DNA of 64,000 nt from Cryptolaemus montrouzieri (GCA_013387265.2 JABFTP020000021.1:5516001-5580000); one strand, 5' to 3'; shown: positions 1 through 10,689, counted from the stretch's first letter. A program made the numbers and translations. Notes: generated from the letters alone by a model not told the origin.

Positions 1-298
1 TGCTATGTGAAATCTTTTCTTAGATTTGACATATAAGAAGTATGATTGTTGAAATATTTTTCTGCTGGTTTTCTCTTTCCATTGTTACAGATTCTTGTCC
101 CAAACCCTATTCCTTTCACCCTTGTCTTTGTTTGGAAATCATGGAATGCAAGAGAGAATGAAGCGGCTAAGCAGAAAAATTTGTGGTACTCTTTCTGTAC
201 ACACAACATAAACAAACAAGCTATTGCTAGTGAAATAGCGACAGGAAACGATTTTTTTTCTCAGGTTTTTTCACTTATTAACGGCGGAAGCAATTAAC
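1..298 (+). repeat. Interspersed repeat A, copy 1 (cut by window edge)
   Basis: This stretch is closely similar to 32,000-32,340 and 55,440-55,790 on the same strand and to 48,640-48,960 and 58,190-58,300 on the opposite strand. Shared landmarks are TTTCCATTGTTACAGATTC near 75, a TGGAATGCAAGA block near 140 and a GCGACAGG block near 238. Short open frames cross it on both strands, but they differ between copies, so I do not think it codes for protein. I cannot place it in a known family. The left part lies outside the window. Confidence 0.75.
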
Positions 299-358
299 TA
301 TTTATATTTGTATACTAGAGACTGAATTATACATATTTCAACAATCTTGTTTCTTCAG

Positions 359-466
359 ATTTGTGATTTAGGGTTGGCAAGGATATCGAAACCTGGTCAT
401 GACCATACATGCTTCCTTACAGAATATGTAGATACAAAATGGTATAGAGCGCCAGAAATTATGCTT
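359..466 (+). pseudogene. ERK-type MAP kinase exon fragment (activation loop)
   Basis: Read from 359, 36 codons match the activation segment of ERK1/2 (rolled in flies): ICDLGLAR, then GHDHT, then FLTEYVDTKWYRAPEIML. The TEY dual-phosphorylation motif and the APE motif are present. The metal-binding DFG has become DLG, and VATRW has become VDTKW, so a kinase built from it should not work normally. A pyrimidine-rich tract ending in CAG sits immediately upstream at 346-358, as expected of a 3' splice site, so this looks like a genomic exon and not a processed copy. Similarity stops abruptly after IML, where ERKs continue with NSKGY, and the frame runs on to a stop near 508. I see no other kinase exon in the window. 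Most likely a captured or relic exon; confident of the family, not of its history. Confidence 0.8.
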
Positions 467-641
467 TTTTTCCTGCAGATTAATGAATATTCGGGTTTGA
501 AATACTGTTTCCATGTGTGAAGCGCCGCAACATTCATTACATCTACTGGATATTTGAGCCTCTCGCTCAAAGGTGAAAGGTTGATGACCTTTCTCTTTTC
601 TGCAGGACCTTCCATGGTAAATGGTCTGAAAAACTGAATGC
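467..641. other. Unassigned spacer between kinase fragment and LINE tail
   Basis: Two CTGCAG sites, each after a pyrimidine tract (near 473 and 602), look like splice acceptors. A 72-codon frame on the minus strand crosses the stretch but matches nothing I recognise. Confidence 0.3.
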
Positions 642-866
642 TTGGTTTCTGAAAGAATCCAGGCTCGCGGAAAACATCAACAGACGATTCAACTTGCTAT
701 ATCACGTACCTCTCTCAATGAAAATTATTTTGTTTACAGGGCTAGTGTGCTGTGGAACTCTCTTCCATGGAACATCTTTCCGATAACCTACAATTTGAAA
801 ATCTTCAAGAAGCGAGTGAACATACACATTGAATCATCTTGGCCGGCCACATATGTGGAATGACAT
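642..866 (+). pseudogene. LINE C-terminal fragment (Jockey/CR1-like)
   Basis: A 73-codon frame carries the motif typical of the extreme C-terminus of Jockey/CR1-type non-LTR retrotransposon polymerases: NYFVYRASVLWNSLPWNI followed by NLKIFKKRV. A related tail occurs at 35,110-35,340 on the minus strand (FFVYRAGELWNSV, then NLAFFKKRK), so the family is present at least twice. Nothing of the reverse transcriptase core is left here, so this is a 5'-truncated copy or fragment. Confidence 0.65.
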
Positions 867-1507
867 GCTTCGCTTCCTCGGAAGATTTTAGAATAAGAAA
901 AGATTGTACTTATTTGAAACTAAGCCAATATAGAAAACTGAAACCAAAAAGCAACGGACTTCTCATAAATAAAACAACGAATAGTTCTTTAAGCTTCTTT
1001 CTTTAAAACATTCCAACGTTTCGACACCAGATATGTGTCTTATTCAGGAAAATACAAATAAATTTACACTTGGAAAGGAACAAACTGAAAATGGTTCGAA
1101 TTACATACATATATTGCTCGTATTGGGTACTTACATGGATTAAAACTTTGAAATGTAGGTAATACATCTTCAAGTTAAAATTATTAGAAATATTTCGCTT
1201 AACAAAAGAAAATAAAAAACTACATGTAGGAATAAAACTTTAAGTTTATTGAACTTAGTATAGTAAGTGACTATCACAACTGGTTAAAACGCAAAAGAAA
1301 TCGACCGAGCAAAGAACCTTATGTAAATTGACATATTATTTGTCATATAAATTTCAAAATACACTTACATAAAAGAAGTATATTCTATGTCATTACAAAG
1401 TTCATGCGCAAGAAAAAAAAATCAAAGCATACAACGTGACCTCAAACAATATCCAACCTATAAAGTAACGATACGTCAAGCTAATTATCAACAAAACAAT
1501 CTTGAAA

Positions 1508-2011
1508 TTAAGGAGACCAGTCAACAATTATTTGAATACAACAGGTTTTCAAAAAAGGTTCAAACCCTAACTCCCGTCTGTGAATTGATACACTTTTCAG
1601 TCGTATAAATGTACAATTACTCAAGGGCAAGACGGTTGTCCCTACGTGTAAAATTTTTGCTTCCTTGAATTTAAAAGAATCACCAGTGTCCAAATTATGT
1701 TGACATAATGAAGAGTGACCCAGATTCATGTTTTTAATATGAGAGTTATGTTGGTATAAACTCCTTCGTAAGTATTGTTCAGTTTCTCCCACATAGGCAC
1801 TCTCGCATGCACCACAGTTTTGAAAAAAAGATTGAGTGGAATGCATTGTATACCAAGCAAGCACAAGATTGAACGGCTCCGAAATAATTTTCATATGTTT
1901 CTCCATGGATGAGTCATATGGCAGTCTCACATAGTTGTTCAACATTCTAGGTTGATGTGCTTTTTGTACTATCGTCCAGATAGTACGATCTTGTGCCTGC
2001 TTGGTATACAA
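1508..2011 (-). pseudogene. PLE polymerase C-terminus with GIY-YIG endonuclease domain
   Basis: A 167-codon frame. The first ~60 residues hold the linker seen after the PLE reverse transcriptase (NYVRLPYD, then SEPFNLVLAWY). Next come a Cys pair (CGAC) and the GIY-YIG-like segment AYVGETEQYLRRSLYQHN, with the Gly, Arg and His expected of the family. GIY-YIG nucleases are thought to nick the PLE target. The following HNLDTGDSFKFKEAKILH matches the usual C-terminal extension. The reverse transcriptase domain is absent from this arm, so it cannot be autonomous. Confidence 0.75.
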
Positions 2012-2088
2012 TGAATTCCACTTAATCTGTTTTTTCCAAACTTAATTCCATTGAGCCAGGGGAGTTCCAATCATAGCTAGCGTATAGG

Positions 2089-2366
2089 GTGGCTTGTGGT
2101 GCATTGAGTGCCTATATGGGAGAAACTAAACAATATTTACGAAGGAGATTATACCAACATAACTATCATATCAATATTCGTTGGACACTGATCATTCTTT
2201 TGAATTCAAAGAAGCAAAAATTTTACATAGGAGCCCACATAGGGACAATCGTCTTGCCCTTGAATCATTGTATATTCATACGACTGAAAATTGTATCAAT
2301 TCCCAGACGGGAGTGAAGGGTTCAAACATTTTTAAAAACCTGTTGTACTCAATTCTTTTCGAATAA
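2089..2366 (+). pseudogene. Second, mirrored GIY-YIG fragment of PLE A
   Basis: This is the plus-strand arm. It reads CGALSAYMGETKQYL (the second Cys of the CxxC pair has become Leu) and then, after an internal deletion and frame change, continues with DHSFEFKEAKILH in the overlapping 2,181-2,366 frame. It is shorter than the minus arm and clearly dead. Confidence 0.7.
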
Positions 2367-3029
2367 TTGTTGACTGGTATCCTTAATTTCATGATTGTTT
2401 TGTTTATATTTAGCTTGAAGTATCGTAACTTTATAGGTTAGATATTGTTTGAGGTCACGTTGTATGCACTGATTTTTCTTCTTTTTCTTGCGTATGAAGT
2501 TTGTATTGACATAGAATATACTTCTTCTTTTTATGTAACAGTGTATTTTGAAATTTATATGACGGATAATATGTCAATTACCATAATGTTTTTGTAAAAC
2601 AGTATTTCTTTGCTCGATCAATTTCTTTTGCGTTTTAACCGGTTGTGATAGTCACTTGTGAACGAGAGATCTTTAATGAAGTTAACGAAAAGTTTTATTA
2701 CCTACATACAGTTTTTGTATTCTCCTGCAGAGCGAAATATTTTTGATAATTTTAACTTGAAGATGTATTACCTACATTTTAAAGTTTTAATCAATGTAAG
2801 TACCCAATATGAGCAATATTTGTATGTTATTCGTCCCATTTTCGGTTTGTTCCTCTTCAAGTGTAAATTTATTTGTAGTTCCCTGAGAAAGACATATATC
2901 TGGTGTCGAAACGTTGAAGTAATTTCAAGAAAGAAGCTTAAAGACCTATTCGTTGTTTTATTTATGAGAAGTCCGTTGTTTGTTGGAAAGATGATTGTTG
3001 GAAGTTAGATAGATATTATCTTTGGCACA

Positions 3030-4200
3030 CTCTGTCCTAAATTTCATCCACGAGCTCCATCCTTCTCGTAAAGGATACGAGTTTCGTGGAAGAGAGCTTA
3101 ATAAGCTCAGTCAGCTTCAGTTTGCAAGATCCAAGTTCTTCCATTTCTGACCCTGTCCCCTGCTGGGCATTCGCACATAACATGTTCCATTGATTTTATA
3201 TCTTCTTCACATAGCATACATGGAGGATCCTCAACCAACCCTAATTTATTTAGGTGTTTCCTGAGGGGTCAGTGCCCCGTTAATATAGCAGTTAAAACTC
3301 TGTTACAACCTAGAGAGTTTAAGCCAGGCCCTGGCTTTTGTAGTGGAAGGTCCACTGATGGCACGTCGAGCGTGTCTGAGTCCTGGGAGGCTCATTCAAT
3401 GCTCACGTTCCCTCAAGTCTAGCAATCAGTTGTTTTCCATCCTTGCAGTTTCCAGGGGAATTCCGAGCTTAGGCTCCGGTCCTATGAACTCCAGGTTAGT
3501 TCCTCGAGCGGCCAATGAGTCCGCCTTCTCATTTCCCCTCAATGCCCGAGTGGCCAGGAACCCATATTAGACGGAGCCTGCTCAGCTCTCCTAGTTTGGC
3601 GACATTCTTGCACCAAAAGTGAAGTACAGCTTGGCTATCGGTGAGGATTTTAATTGACCTATTTGTTAATCTCCCCGCAAGCAAGAGGTTATCACAGTGG
3701 TTAATGGCGAATATTTCTGCTTGAAAGACAGTCAGCCCACCAAAACAGATCGAATGTTCCTTGGCGGCACCTCGACCGTAGACACCAGCTCCAACACCTT
3801 TCGTAGTTTTTGAGCCATCCGTGTACCAACAGGAACCCTCAAGTAGACGGTCCTTGGAGCTGATCCATTCCTGTATATCAGGAATTATGATCTGGATTGG
3901 CCTCTCCATGTTGATTTTAGGTGTTGCTATGTCCGACCTCATACTCAGCACTTCATTTTCCTCAATTTCAGACTGTAGGGCGCCAGGCACAAAGCCGAAT
4001 TTACCCGCTTCATCACAGGAAAGATGATGGAATCTGTAGAAAGCCATTTAAGCCACTACTCTTATCACAAGATGAAGGGAGGCAAGGCCCAATATCAGTT
4101 CCATGGCCGAAGTGGGTGTAGAGTGAAAGGCTCCTGTAATCATCATGCAGGCTGTTCTCTGTAATTTAGAGAGCTTGAGTTGGCATTGCGGATTGTTGGA
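3030..4200 (-). pseudogene. LINE 3' part: thumb, RNase H and C-terminal Cys-His region (I/LOA-like)
   Basis: Reading leftward from 4,200: the end of a reverse transcriptase thumb (MITGAFHSTPTSAMELILG), an in-frame stop just before 4,047, then a 172-codon frame (3,529-4,047) with an RNase H domain. Its acidic residues are visible: CWYTDGSK (about residue 77), FQAEIFAI (about 111), KILTDSQAV (about 137), then WVPGHSGIEG. A one-base insertion near 3,530 shifts the last block (GNEKADSLA) into another frame. Further left, broken frames carry a C-x2-C...H...C pattern (CMLCEED, then MEHVMCECP). RNase H inside a LINE points to the I/R1/LOA groups. The window lacks its endonuclease and the catalytic half of the polymerase. 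Confidence 0.8.
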
Positions 4201-4944
4201 TGGAATTGATTACATGACTAAAACTGTAACCAATTATACCGACCACTATCGTGACTTCGTTCAAAAAAAAACCGTTTTCTAATTAAACCGTTGACATGTT
4301 GCCATCAATTTTCTCGACTGTATGAATTTTCATACTTCAACTCCACTGTCACATCTTCAAAATTCAGTCCAATGCAAATAACTCCTACTAAGCCTCCATA
4401 ATATAAAAAACATTAAATTTCGAATTCTATTCCCATAAGATAAAAAGGAATATCTAATTCTCCCAAACATACATCAATAGCCTCGAATGTTCTCCAATCT
4501 TCACCAAGATTGGATGGAGACTTATAACAGCAAACAATTCCGATGAAAACACGTAATATCTTTCGGCCTTTATTTCGAATGATGGATTATATTCAGATAC
4601 ATTTGGGCAGAAACAAAACTTTTCATATCAACGTCCATAACCTGCCTATTCAGGGTCGACGAAAATGATATATTCGACTGTGAAAGTTGAAATGGATCGA
4701 AATTGATGCGTGAAAGCTTATACTACGGGATAACTCATGCAAGAATCGTCCAAATTTATGAGGGGCTCTAGCAGTTTGGAGCGTTCATTCAGGAGGTTTA
4801 AAATTGGAGGGTGCTCCACTATAATATTCCACAGATATTCCTTATCTCAATATGGAGTTGTTATCCAGGTGTACATTATGTCAATGAAGTATCGTGAATT
4901 ATTAAATGAAACACAAAATATTTTTTTTTGATCCAAATTTATAG
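4201..4944. other. No recognisable gene
   Basis: AT-rich sequence with short random frames. I see nothing I can name. Confidence 0.4.
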
Positions 4945-5915
4945 CGTCGCCTACAAAATAGCTGCCTTCCGAAACAGTACATTTACGTCAACGAATGATA
5001 CATTCATAGAATCTATCGATTCGAAACGGGCACCTCGAAGTGGTAATCTTATTTTGAAAATAGAGAAAAATCGGCCAGAGTAATATCAGATAAATAAGGG
5101 CGTTTTTTGATGGTACTTGTTGAGTTTTTGGTTAGAAATTCATTCACAATGATAGCCTTGTGAGATGGTGGCGCAAAATCCATGAGTTTCCTTTCCACAA
5201 ATCTGCCATTTTTCGACGAATTCGCTCTCTCAAATGCCATGTAATGTTCAGGTAAAATTCTTAATTTACCGTCTGACTTTCTGACGAGAATTCCGAGTGC
5301 ACAACACCGCGATATTCATAGAAAACAGTCAAAATCACCTTGACCTTCGATAAACTTTGCCGTGATTTTTTCGGTTTAGGTTCAGTTGAAAGGCGCCATT
5401 CCGAACCTTGTGGAGTGGTTGGCATATCAAATCCTTGAACCCATGTCTCATCACCAGTTACAATGCGGTTTATCAATGTGGAGTCGGAATTGACTTGTTC
5501 TACCTTGTCTTCAGCGACCTTTACCTGATTCAATTTTTGAAGAAAATCCAGGTCTTCTGGAACTGTTCGAGCGACAACGCATTTCATGCCCAACCAATCA
5601 TTTATTATGGTACAAATTGATTCGTGAGACACAGAAAGTTTATTGGCTATCCCTCTTCAAACTCAAATGACGATTTTCCATTACCATTTATTTCCTTCAC
5701 CTGAAGATGTTGATGGACGACCAGAGCGAAACAAATTTTCCACCCCATTTCAGCCCCTGTTGAATGCACTGTACCACTCATGTGCACGTGTTTTCGAGTA
5801 AGTCAATTCACCGTAAGCCTTATACAATATTTTCAGCGATTCGGCACACTAAATTACATTTGTAAAATTCTCATCAGTATAGAAAACAGTTATGACAACT
5901 TAGTGCCACGTTTCT
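4945..5915 (-). pseudogene. Mariner transposase, decayed copy M1
   Basis: The best frame (5,261-5,632, 123 codons) starts inside the DNA-binding/linker region and has the first catalytic Asp in IVTGDETWVQGFD, then VKVILTVFYEYRGVVHSEF. After a frameshift, 5,049-5,240 carries KAIIVNEFLTKNSTSTI and LADFSLFSK with the third Asp. The second Asp block (normally HHDNAPSH) is corrupted to DFAPPSH. The N-terminal part (about 5,640-5,915) survives only as scattered similarity. This lineage also occurs at 33,060-33,263, 38,480-38,560 and in two pieces at 45,595-45,736 and 49,230-49,455. Cut-and-paste transposase, TA target; inactive here. End positions approximate. Confidence 0.75.
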
Positions 5916-6744
5916 TTATTCTTGAAATTATTTGTGGGTTCAAACCAACACTTCAACATTACAAAAAACACCAACTAATTTATTTACACGTAGATTGAAC
6001 AATTATTACACTAACTAAATGACCAATTTATATAACACAATCGATACAGCTTATTTATCTCTAACACTTTGTCCACTTATTTGCGCTCTGTATTCGAACT
6101 TAATCCTCTGCGCTTCGCGCTCTCTTCTTATATACAAGTACGAATTGTTCTAGAACATTTGCGTTCCTTCGGCTCTGTTCCAGATCTTCGTTCGAGAAGA
6201 TGCCGGAAACGGCAACACTGATTTTTTCATAATACGGCGCGCTGAAACCTTTAAATCTTTCTCCAATTCACCCAAAAGTGCGTCATTCTGCCTGGCAGTG
6301 ACAGGGTCGGCTTCAGGGACGATTGGATATCGTTACATTAGCAACAAGAAAAATTTTGAAAATCGCTTAAAGCAGATTTTTCAACTAATAAATTCTTGGG
6401 TCTTTCTCGACAGAATATAAATTGCAGAAAATTCTGACATTTATCTGCATTGATAAAAGTCAGAGGTGCGAAATAGTTGTTCGATACGAAAACATCCCTC
6501 TGGCGAATAGCGGGTATATAGGACGAACGAAAGGAAAACGTTGATTGTGACAGCTCGAATTTGGTTCATGTCTGCCATTTATAAGCATGAACGATCCGTG
6601 AAAAGTAATGGGAAAAGTTTGAACCGAGTCATGTTTCTGAAATTGCAATTTGGTTTTCAACAGAAACGCATCCATTTTGGAACAAAATAAATAATTTGAT
6701 TGAGGAGGTCGTTATTACTTGATGAAAATCGATATAGATATTTT
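5916..6744. other. Unassigned; includes a less AT-rich block
   Basis: No coding similarity recognised. 6,090-6,330 is noticeably richer in G and C than its surroundings (TCTGCGCTTCGCGCTCTCTTC near 6,110) and could be a promoter or terminal repeat remnant, but I cannot identify a partner copy. Confidence 0.3.
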
Positions 6745-6778
6745 CAATGGAATTCAGATTTTCTTTATTCTAACGAAA

Positions 6779-6817
6779 CTATTACCGGTTTCACCACACT
6801 GTGGCTTCATCAGATAG
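6779..6817 (-). ncRNA. Hammerhead-ribozyme-like motif, PLE B
   Basis: On the minus strand: stem I CTAT/ATAG, core CTGATGA exactly as in hammerheads, then A and G, stem-loop CCAC-AGT-GTGG, one T, GAA, the self-complementary stem III ACCGGT, and A at the cleavage position. PLEs are known to carry minimal hammerheads in their terminal repeats. Deviations: extra nucleotides flank stem II. The mirrored copy at about 7,886-7,915 has CAGATGA and GAAATAGG, so it is degraded. Confidence 0.6.
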
Positions 6818-7152
6818 ATATAAACTAATGAACAGAGTTATTCCTTATATATTATTCTTATTTCCTACTTGATATTACATTAGGTACAAGTACAAGGGGT
6901 ATGTTGGAAAACCCATCGGAGTTGCTTCATTTATGAATTGAAAATAATGAGTAAAGGAGAAGGATTTAGATCTAATTGACTATTAAGTAACCTACCTGAC
7001 TTCTTTTTGTTTTGTTAATCTCTAAAATTTCCCATAGATTAAGTTATTGTCTATTATTTTACACAATGAAAATAATAGACAAAAACTCAATCTATGGGAA
7101 ATATTAGAGATTACCAAAGAGAAGAATTCAGTTAGGTTACTCAATAAACAAT

Positions 7153-7718
7153 CCACCTTGATCAAAAAGTTCCCGACTTTTATTAATGTAATCAAAATAC
7201 AAAGCCATTCATCAAAATCAATATTATCTCCTTCAAAGTACTCTCCATCTGCAACGCACTTATACCAGCGCTTGATCCATTCTTCAAAACACTTTTTTAT
7301 ATTCGATTTGCGGTATGGTCTTTAAGGCCATCTTCGATTTTCCATTATTTCCTCTCGGCTGCTAAAACGCGTTCTCCGGAGCGGTTTCTTCAGTCGACCG
7401 AACAGGAAAAAGTCACAGGGAGCCAAATCAGGTGAATTTGGTGGTTATTGGATGGTATTGGTGCTGTTTTTAGCCAAATGGTTACGGATAATGAAGGCAT
7501 TATGAGACGGCACGTTATCGTGGAGTAAAAATCCATGAGTTGTTTTGCCACAATTCTGGTCGTTTTTGGCGAACAGCTTCACTCAAACGCCTCATAACGC
7601 CCAAATAATACTCCTTGTTGTTAGTTTGAACTTTTGGAAGGAATTCATGGTGCACAACACCATGGTAGTCCATGAAAACCACACGGTAACAAAGTCAGGA
7701 ACTTTGTGATCAAGGTGG
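7153..7718 (-). mobile_element. Internally deleted mariner with terminal inverted repeats
   Basis: The ends are inverted repeats of ~25 bp: CCACCTTGATCAAAAAGTTC at 7,153 and its near reverse complement ending at 7,718. Inside, minus-strand fragments of a mariner transposase C-terminal half are visible: MDYHGVVHHEFLPKVQTNN, PDLAPCDFFLFGRLK (third catalytic Asp) and IKRWYKCVADGEYFEGDN. The N-terminal half is missing, so the element is about half the usual ~1.3 kb. It sits in one arm of PLE B and therefore came later. The right flank is TA; the left flank is not. Confidence 0.7.
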
Positions 7719-7960
7719 TAGATCTAAATCCTCCTCATTTACTCAATCTTTTCAATTCATAAAGTAAGCAACTCCGATGGGTTTTCCAACATACCCTTGT
7801 ACTTGTACCTATTGTAATATTAAGTAGGAAGTCAGACTAATATATGAGGAATAACTCTGTTCATTAGTTTGTATCTATCAGATGAAGCCATAGTGTGGTG
7901 AAATAGGTCATAGTTTTGTTAATATAGTGAAAATCTAAATACCATAGTTTTATTTCATTG

Positions 7961-9236
7961 AAAACACAAAATATATAGTGAAGTATACGTGGATGAAGGA
8001 ATTTAGTGAATATTAAGATACGATTCAAATCGTCCCGAAAAGTCCGGATTTCTTTTTATTTATAGCACTGTTTCCGGGGTCGAGTTTGAAGTAGATTTCC
8101 AAATTGAATTCTTCATGTAAACGCCTTTTGGTGGTTTCTGAATACCAGTTTCTAGTCTTATACAAAGATTTTGATGAATTATCTTGCAGAATATAGAGGA
8201 ATATAATAAAGTGAAGATTTATCTTCATCGCTCGAAGACTGAGTTACGAAATAATCGTCTGATACGCGAAACATATAGCTCGCTAATTTCGGGCAATTAA
8301 GACAAACGAAGTGAAGCATCGATTATATTTTCTAGCCGTCAAAGAGTCTACACGTTTTCGAAAATCATTTCGCAACCAATTCTGTCTAAAGAGAAATGAA
8401 CAACTCGAGACGAAAAGCTTAGTCTTCGTTCAGAAGGACCGAGTCTTTCTCCACGCAGCCCAAGTGCGGATTTTACTGTTATTTTGGCATTACGGAAAAC
8501 CATTCATTGAATTTTGTCTTGAAGCTTGATATTGATCTGTAAAATGAATTCATAACTTTCATTCCCTAATTTGATTTATCACTAACGAAACAAAAACAAA
8601 GGCACCCCTTGGTAAGAATAAGTTTTGACTGAAACAACCTCAATGTTTCTTGCAAATTTCGGTTGAAATTTTAATACAGTTCCCTGAAGGATGCCAATCT
8701 TACATGCCAGTTGCATTCTGTATCTGGAAGTTCATTTCAGAAACAGAAGTATCAGACATATTCCTTTCCCGAGACCATTATCCTGCAATCTCGCCGCGGG
8801 CAATAAAGAAACGATCACTGACTGACGGGAAGATAAAGGCTCGACATAAATTAGCCTACCAGAGAGAAGGCATGTGCGGATAATGGTTGGGAATGTAGCC
8901 ACTTGAACGTTATTTTATACAAATTTTATCATTTTTAATGCCAGGTAGGGCCATCACACCAGCCGCTTTATGAAGAGCCGGCTGTTGTATTCGTCCGACA
9001 TCGTTTTCGGCTGGATAGATGGCGCCCATTTATAATACAAGCCGAAAACTGAATGTTATCGCCCCTCCAACACTGTTTCGGGGTTGGGGCCATCAATGAG
9101 CCTCGCTGCGAATATTACCGATAAAATTCCAGCTCCTTTCTCGCGTCTGATCGTACGATTCATCATAAATTCGCTCATGAAAATGTGCCAAAATAAATTT
9201 TGCGACCTGAATTCAATTGTAATGTGAAAATAAATA
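7961..9236. other. No recognisable gene
   Basis: Nothing in this 1.3 kb matches a family I know. Frames up to 82 codons occur on both strands without domain signatures. 9,000-9,180 is less AT-rich than its surroundings. Confidence 0.35.
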
Positions 9237-9853
9237 CAGGGTGTTTCAGGTATGCTGTCATTAATGCTACAGGAGATTCTGCTAGTATCTCTTGTAGTTC
9301 TCAAGAGATATAACTCTATTTAGCAGAAATGAAATTTTTTTTACTCATGAATTCATTACATGTATCCAGTAGTTGCGATAATATATAGGGTGATATTTTT
9401 CAAGGTCATGCTACATTTTAACTCATCAATTATAATGTAGTGCGCCACTACTTTTTGCAGATATATCTGTTGGAAAGATCATCCAACTCAAATTTTTTCT
9501 TGTCTTTTGAAATTTCTACGAAATCTCATTCGTTTTCGAGTAAAACAGAAAAGTCAAGGTCGATAATCCGTAAGTCAGCGGTGTTGGCGAAACTCTTTTC
9601 ATAGTTTTTCATGAAAACTGGAAAAATAGCCTTAGGTACTAGTTAACACTTCATTTTGCGTTCGAATACACATGATGGTTCACGCTATACGGCACGGGAT
9701 ATTGTGGCCTACAAACGGGACTATAAGATTATTTTCCTTTTGGGATATATGGGGAGCTATTATAGATACTTTATGAAATTAATTTCATATTATACAGGAT
9801 GTCCCAAAAGCCTTGAAATTTTCAAAGTTGTGTTTTTTTAATGGAACACCCTG
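9237..9853. mobile_element. 617 bp non-coding element with CAGGGTGTT-type ends
   Basis: It begins TA-CAGGGTGTTTCAGG and ends GGAACACCCTG-TA, giving inverted repeats of about 10 bp and a TA on each side. No transposase is visible, so it is a MITE-like element, probably mobilised by a Tc1/mariner-type enzyme. It directly abuts the Tc1-like element starting at 9,858, whose end begins with the same CAGGGTGTT. Confidence 0.6.
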
Positions 9854-10290
9854 TATACAGGGTGTTACATAATAGTATGTCACAACTTGAGGGGGTAAAT
9901 CTACCTGCAATTTTAAGAAAAAAGTTTATATAAACATAGGTCCGCAAAAACTTTGTTACGAAGCTATAGGGTGTTGAAATTTCCGGAAAAAATGTTTTTC
10001 TCTTCAAAACTCCTGCAGTTTTTGAGATATTCAGCCCAAATTTGGAATGCAAGCTATTTTCTACAGCCTCCATCATTACACGTCCTAGATTCAACTGAAA
10101 TTTACTAGGTGTTTTCTTTTCCGAGGCTATGTCTTTTTGCCCTTTCAAACTTTTTTGCAGTACGCCACTGATCAACGTACAATCAATTTTTGTAATCTTC
10201 GTTCAATTTAGAATTTTTTTGACACATGTAATTTTTCCGTATCTTCAACCGTTTCCGAGTGAAAATTATTGAATTTGAAATATTTAAATT

Positions 10291-10486
10291 AAAAACAAGT
10301 ACTGTGTTTTAAGAATTTTACTTAATAATTGCGATTCGTAACGCGTTTCACTACACCGTAGCTTCTTCAGCTACGGTGTAGTGAAACGCGTTACGAATCG
10401 CAATTATTAAGTAAAATTCCTTGAAACACAGTACTTGTTTTTATTATTGATAATGGAATTTTACCAAGTAAAAGCCTTCCAAATTC
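10291..10486. mobile_element. 196 bp palindromic Penelope-like insertion with 13 bp target duplication
   Basis: The direct repeat AAATATTTAAATT lies at 10,278-10,290 and again at 10,487-10,499. Between them is a near-perfect hairpin: arms 10,291-10,362 and 10,370-10,442 around the 7-nt loop TTCTTCA, with only a one-base indel far out. The right arm continues into ATGGAATTTTACCAAGTAAAAGCC, which reads MEFYQVKA. A similar start (MDFYQVKA) follows the PLE end at 32,847, so this is the PLE terminal repeat plus the beginning of its frame. It sits inside the Tc1-like element and is therefore younger. Confidence 0.75.
10345..10370 (-). ncRNA. Hammerhead-like motif in the palindromic PLE insertion
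   Basis: Minus strand: core CTGAAGA, A and G, stem-loop CTAC-GGT-GTAG, T, GAA, then the self-complementary ACGCGT (continuing to 10,341) and T. Architecture matches the motif at 6,779-6,817 with compensatory changes in stem II. No stem I partner is present because the two arms join right beside the core. Confidence 0.45.
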
Positions 10487-10689
10487 AAATATTTAAATTG
10501 TTTGTTATTCGCTTAATAAAAAAAGGAATAGAAATACTCGATAGCTATGCCAAAATTTGCTTTTATTTTGATAGCTCGTCTTCTGAGACTCAACTTTTAC
10601 TTATTCAATATCAAACTAAAAAAAGAAAAATTAAAACTAAATAAATTGTTGGACGAATACTGACCTCTGTCCTTCTTCGCATATTATCC

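Larger units (their letters stand above)
953..2975. mobile_element. Penelope-like element A, inverted (head-to-head) dimer
   Basis: Two ~0.9-1.0 kb arms are reverse complements with small differences: 953-about 1,990 on the minus strand and about 2,085-2,975 on the plus strand. The outer ends match (CGGACTTCTCATAAAT at 955; its reverse complement at 2,955-2,972). Both arms encode the GIY-YIG C-terminus of a PLE, and both carry near their outer ends a hammerhead-like motif whose core is degenerate (1,018-1,047 minus; 2,883-2,912 plus). Between them 2,012-2,084 is unassigned. I see no clear target-site duplication. Confidence 0.8.
6745..7960. mobile_element. Penelope-like element B, inverted dimer interrupted by a mariner
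   Basis: The minus arm runs from about 6,745 to 7,060 and the plus arm from 7,069 to 7,152, resuming at 7,719-7,960. The centre is a hairpin (GTCTATTATTTT at 7,049-7,060, its reverse complement at 7,069-7,080). The plus arm begins with a PLE C-terminal signature (NRQKLNLWEILEI, then RLLNKQ), and both arms share CAACTCCGATGGGTTTTCC and the stretch around the ribozyme-like motif. Comparing the arms shows the mariner at 7,153-7,718 inserted into the sequence CAATTAGATC. Confidence 0.75.

Noticed and set aside
359..466. A functional ERK/rolled gene
   Set aside because: Only one partial exon is present, DFG is mutated, and similarity ends inside the kinase domain. No other kinase motif is visible in 64 kb.
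6090..6330. An LTR or retroviral promoter
   Set aside because: It is less AT-rich and has a TATATAC box, but there is no second copy, no primer-binding site and no gag/pol/env coding sequence anywhere in the window.
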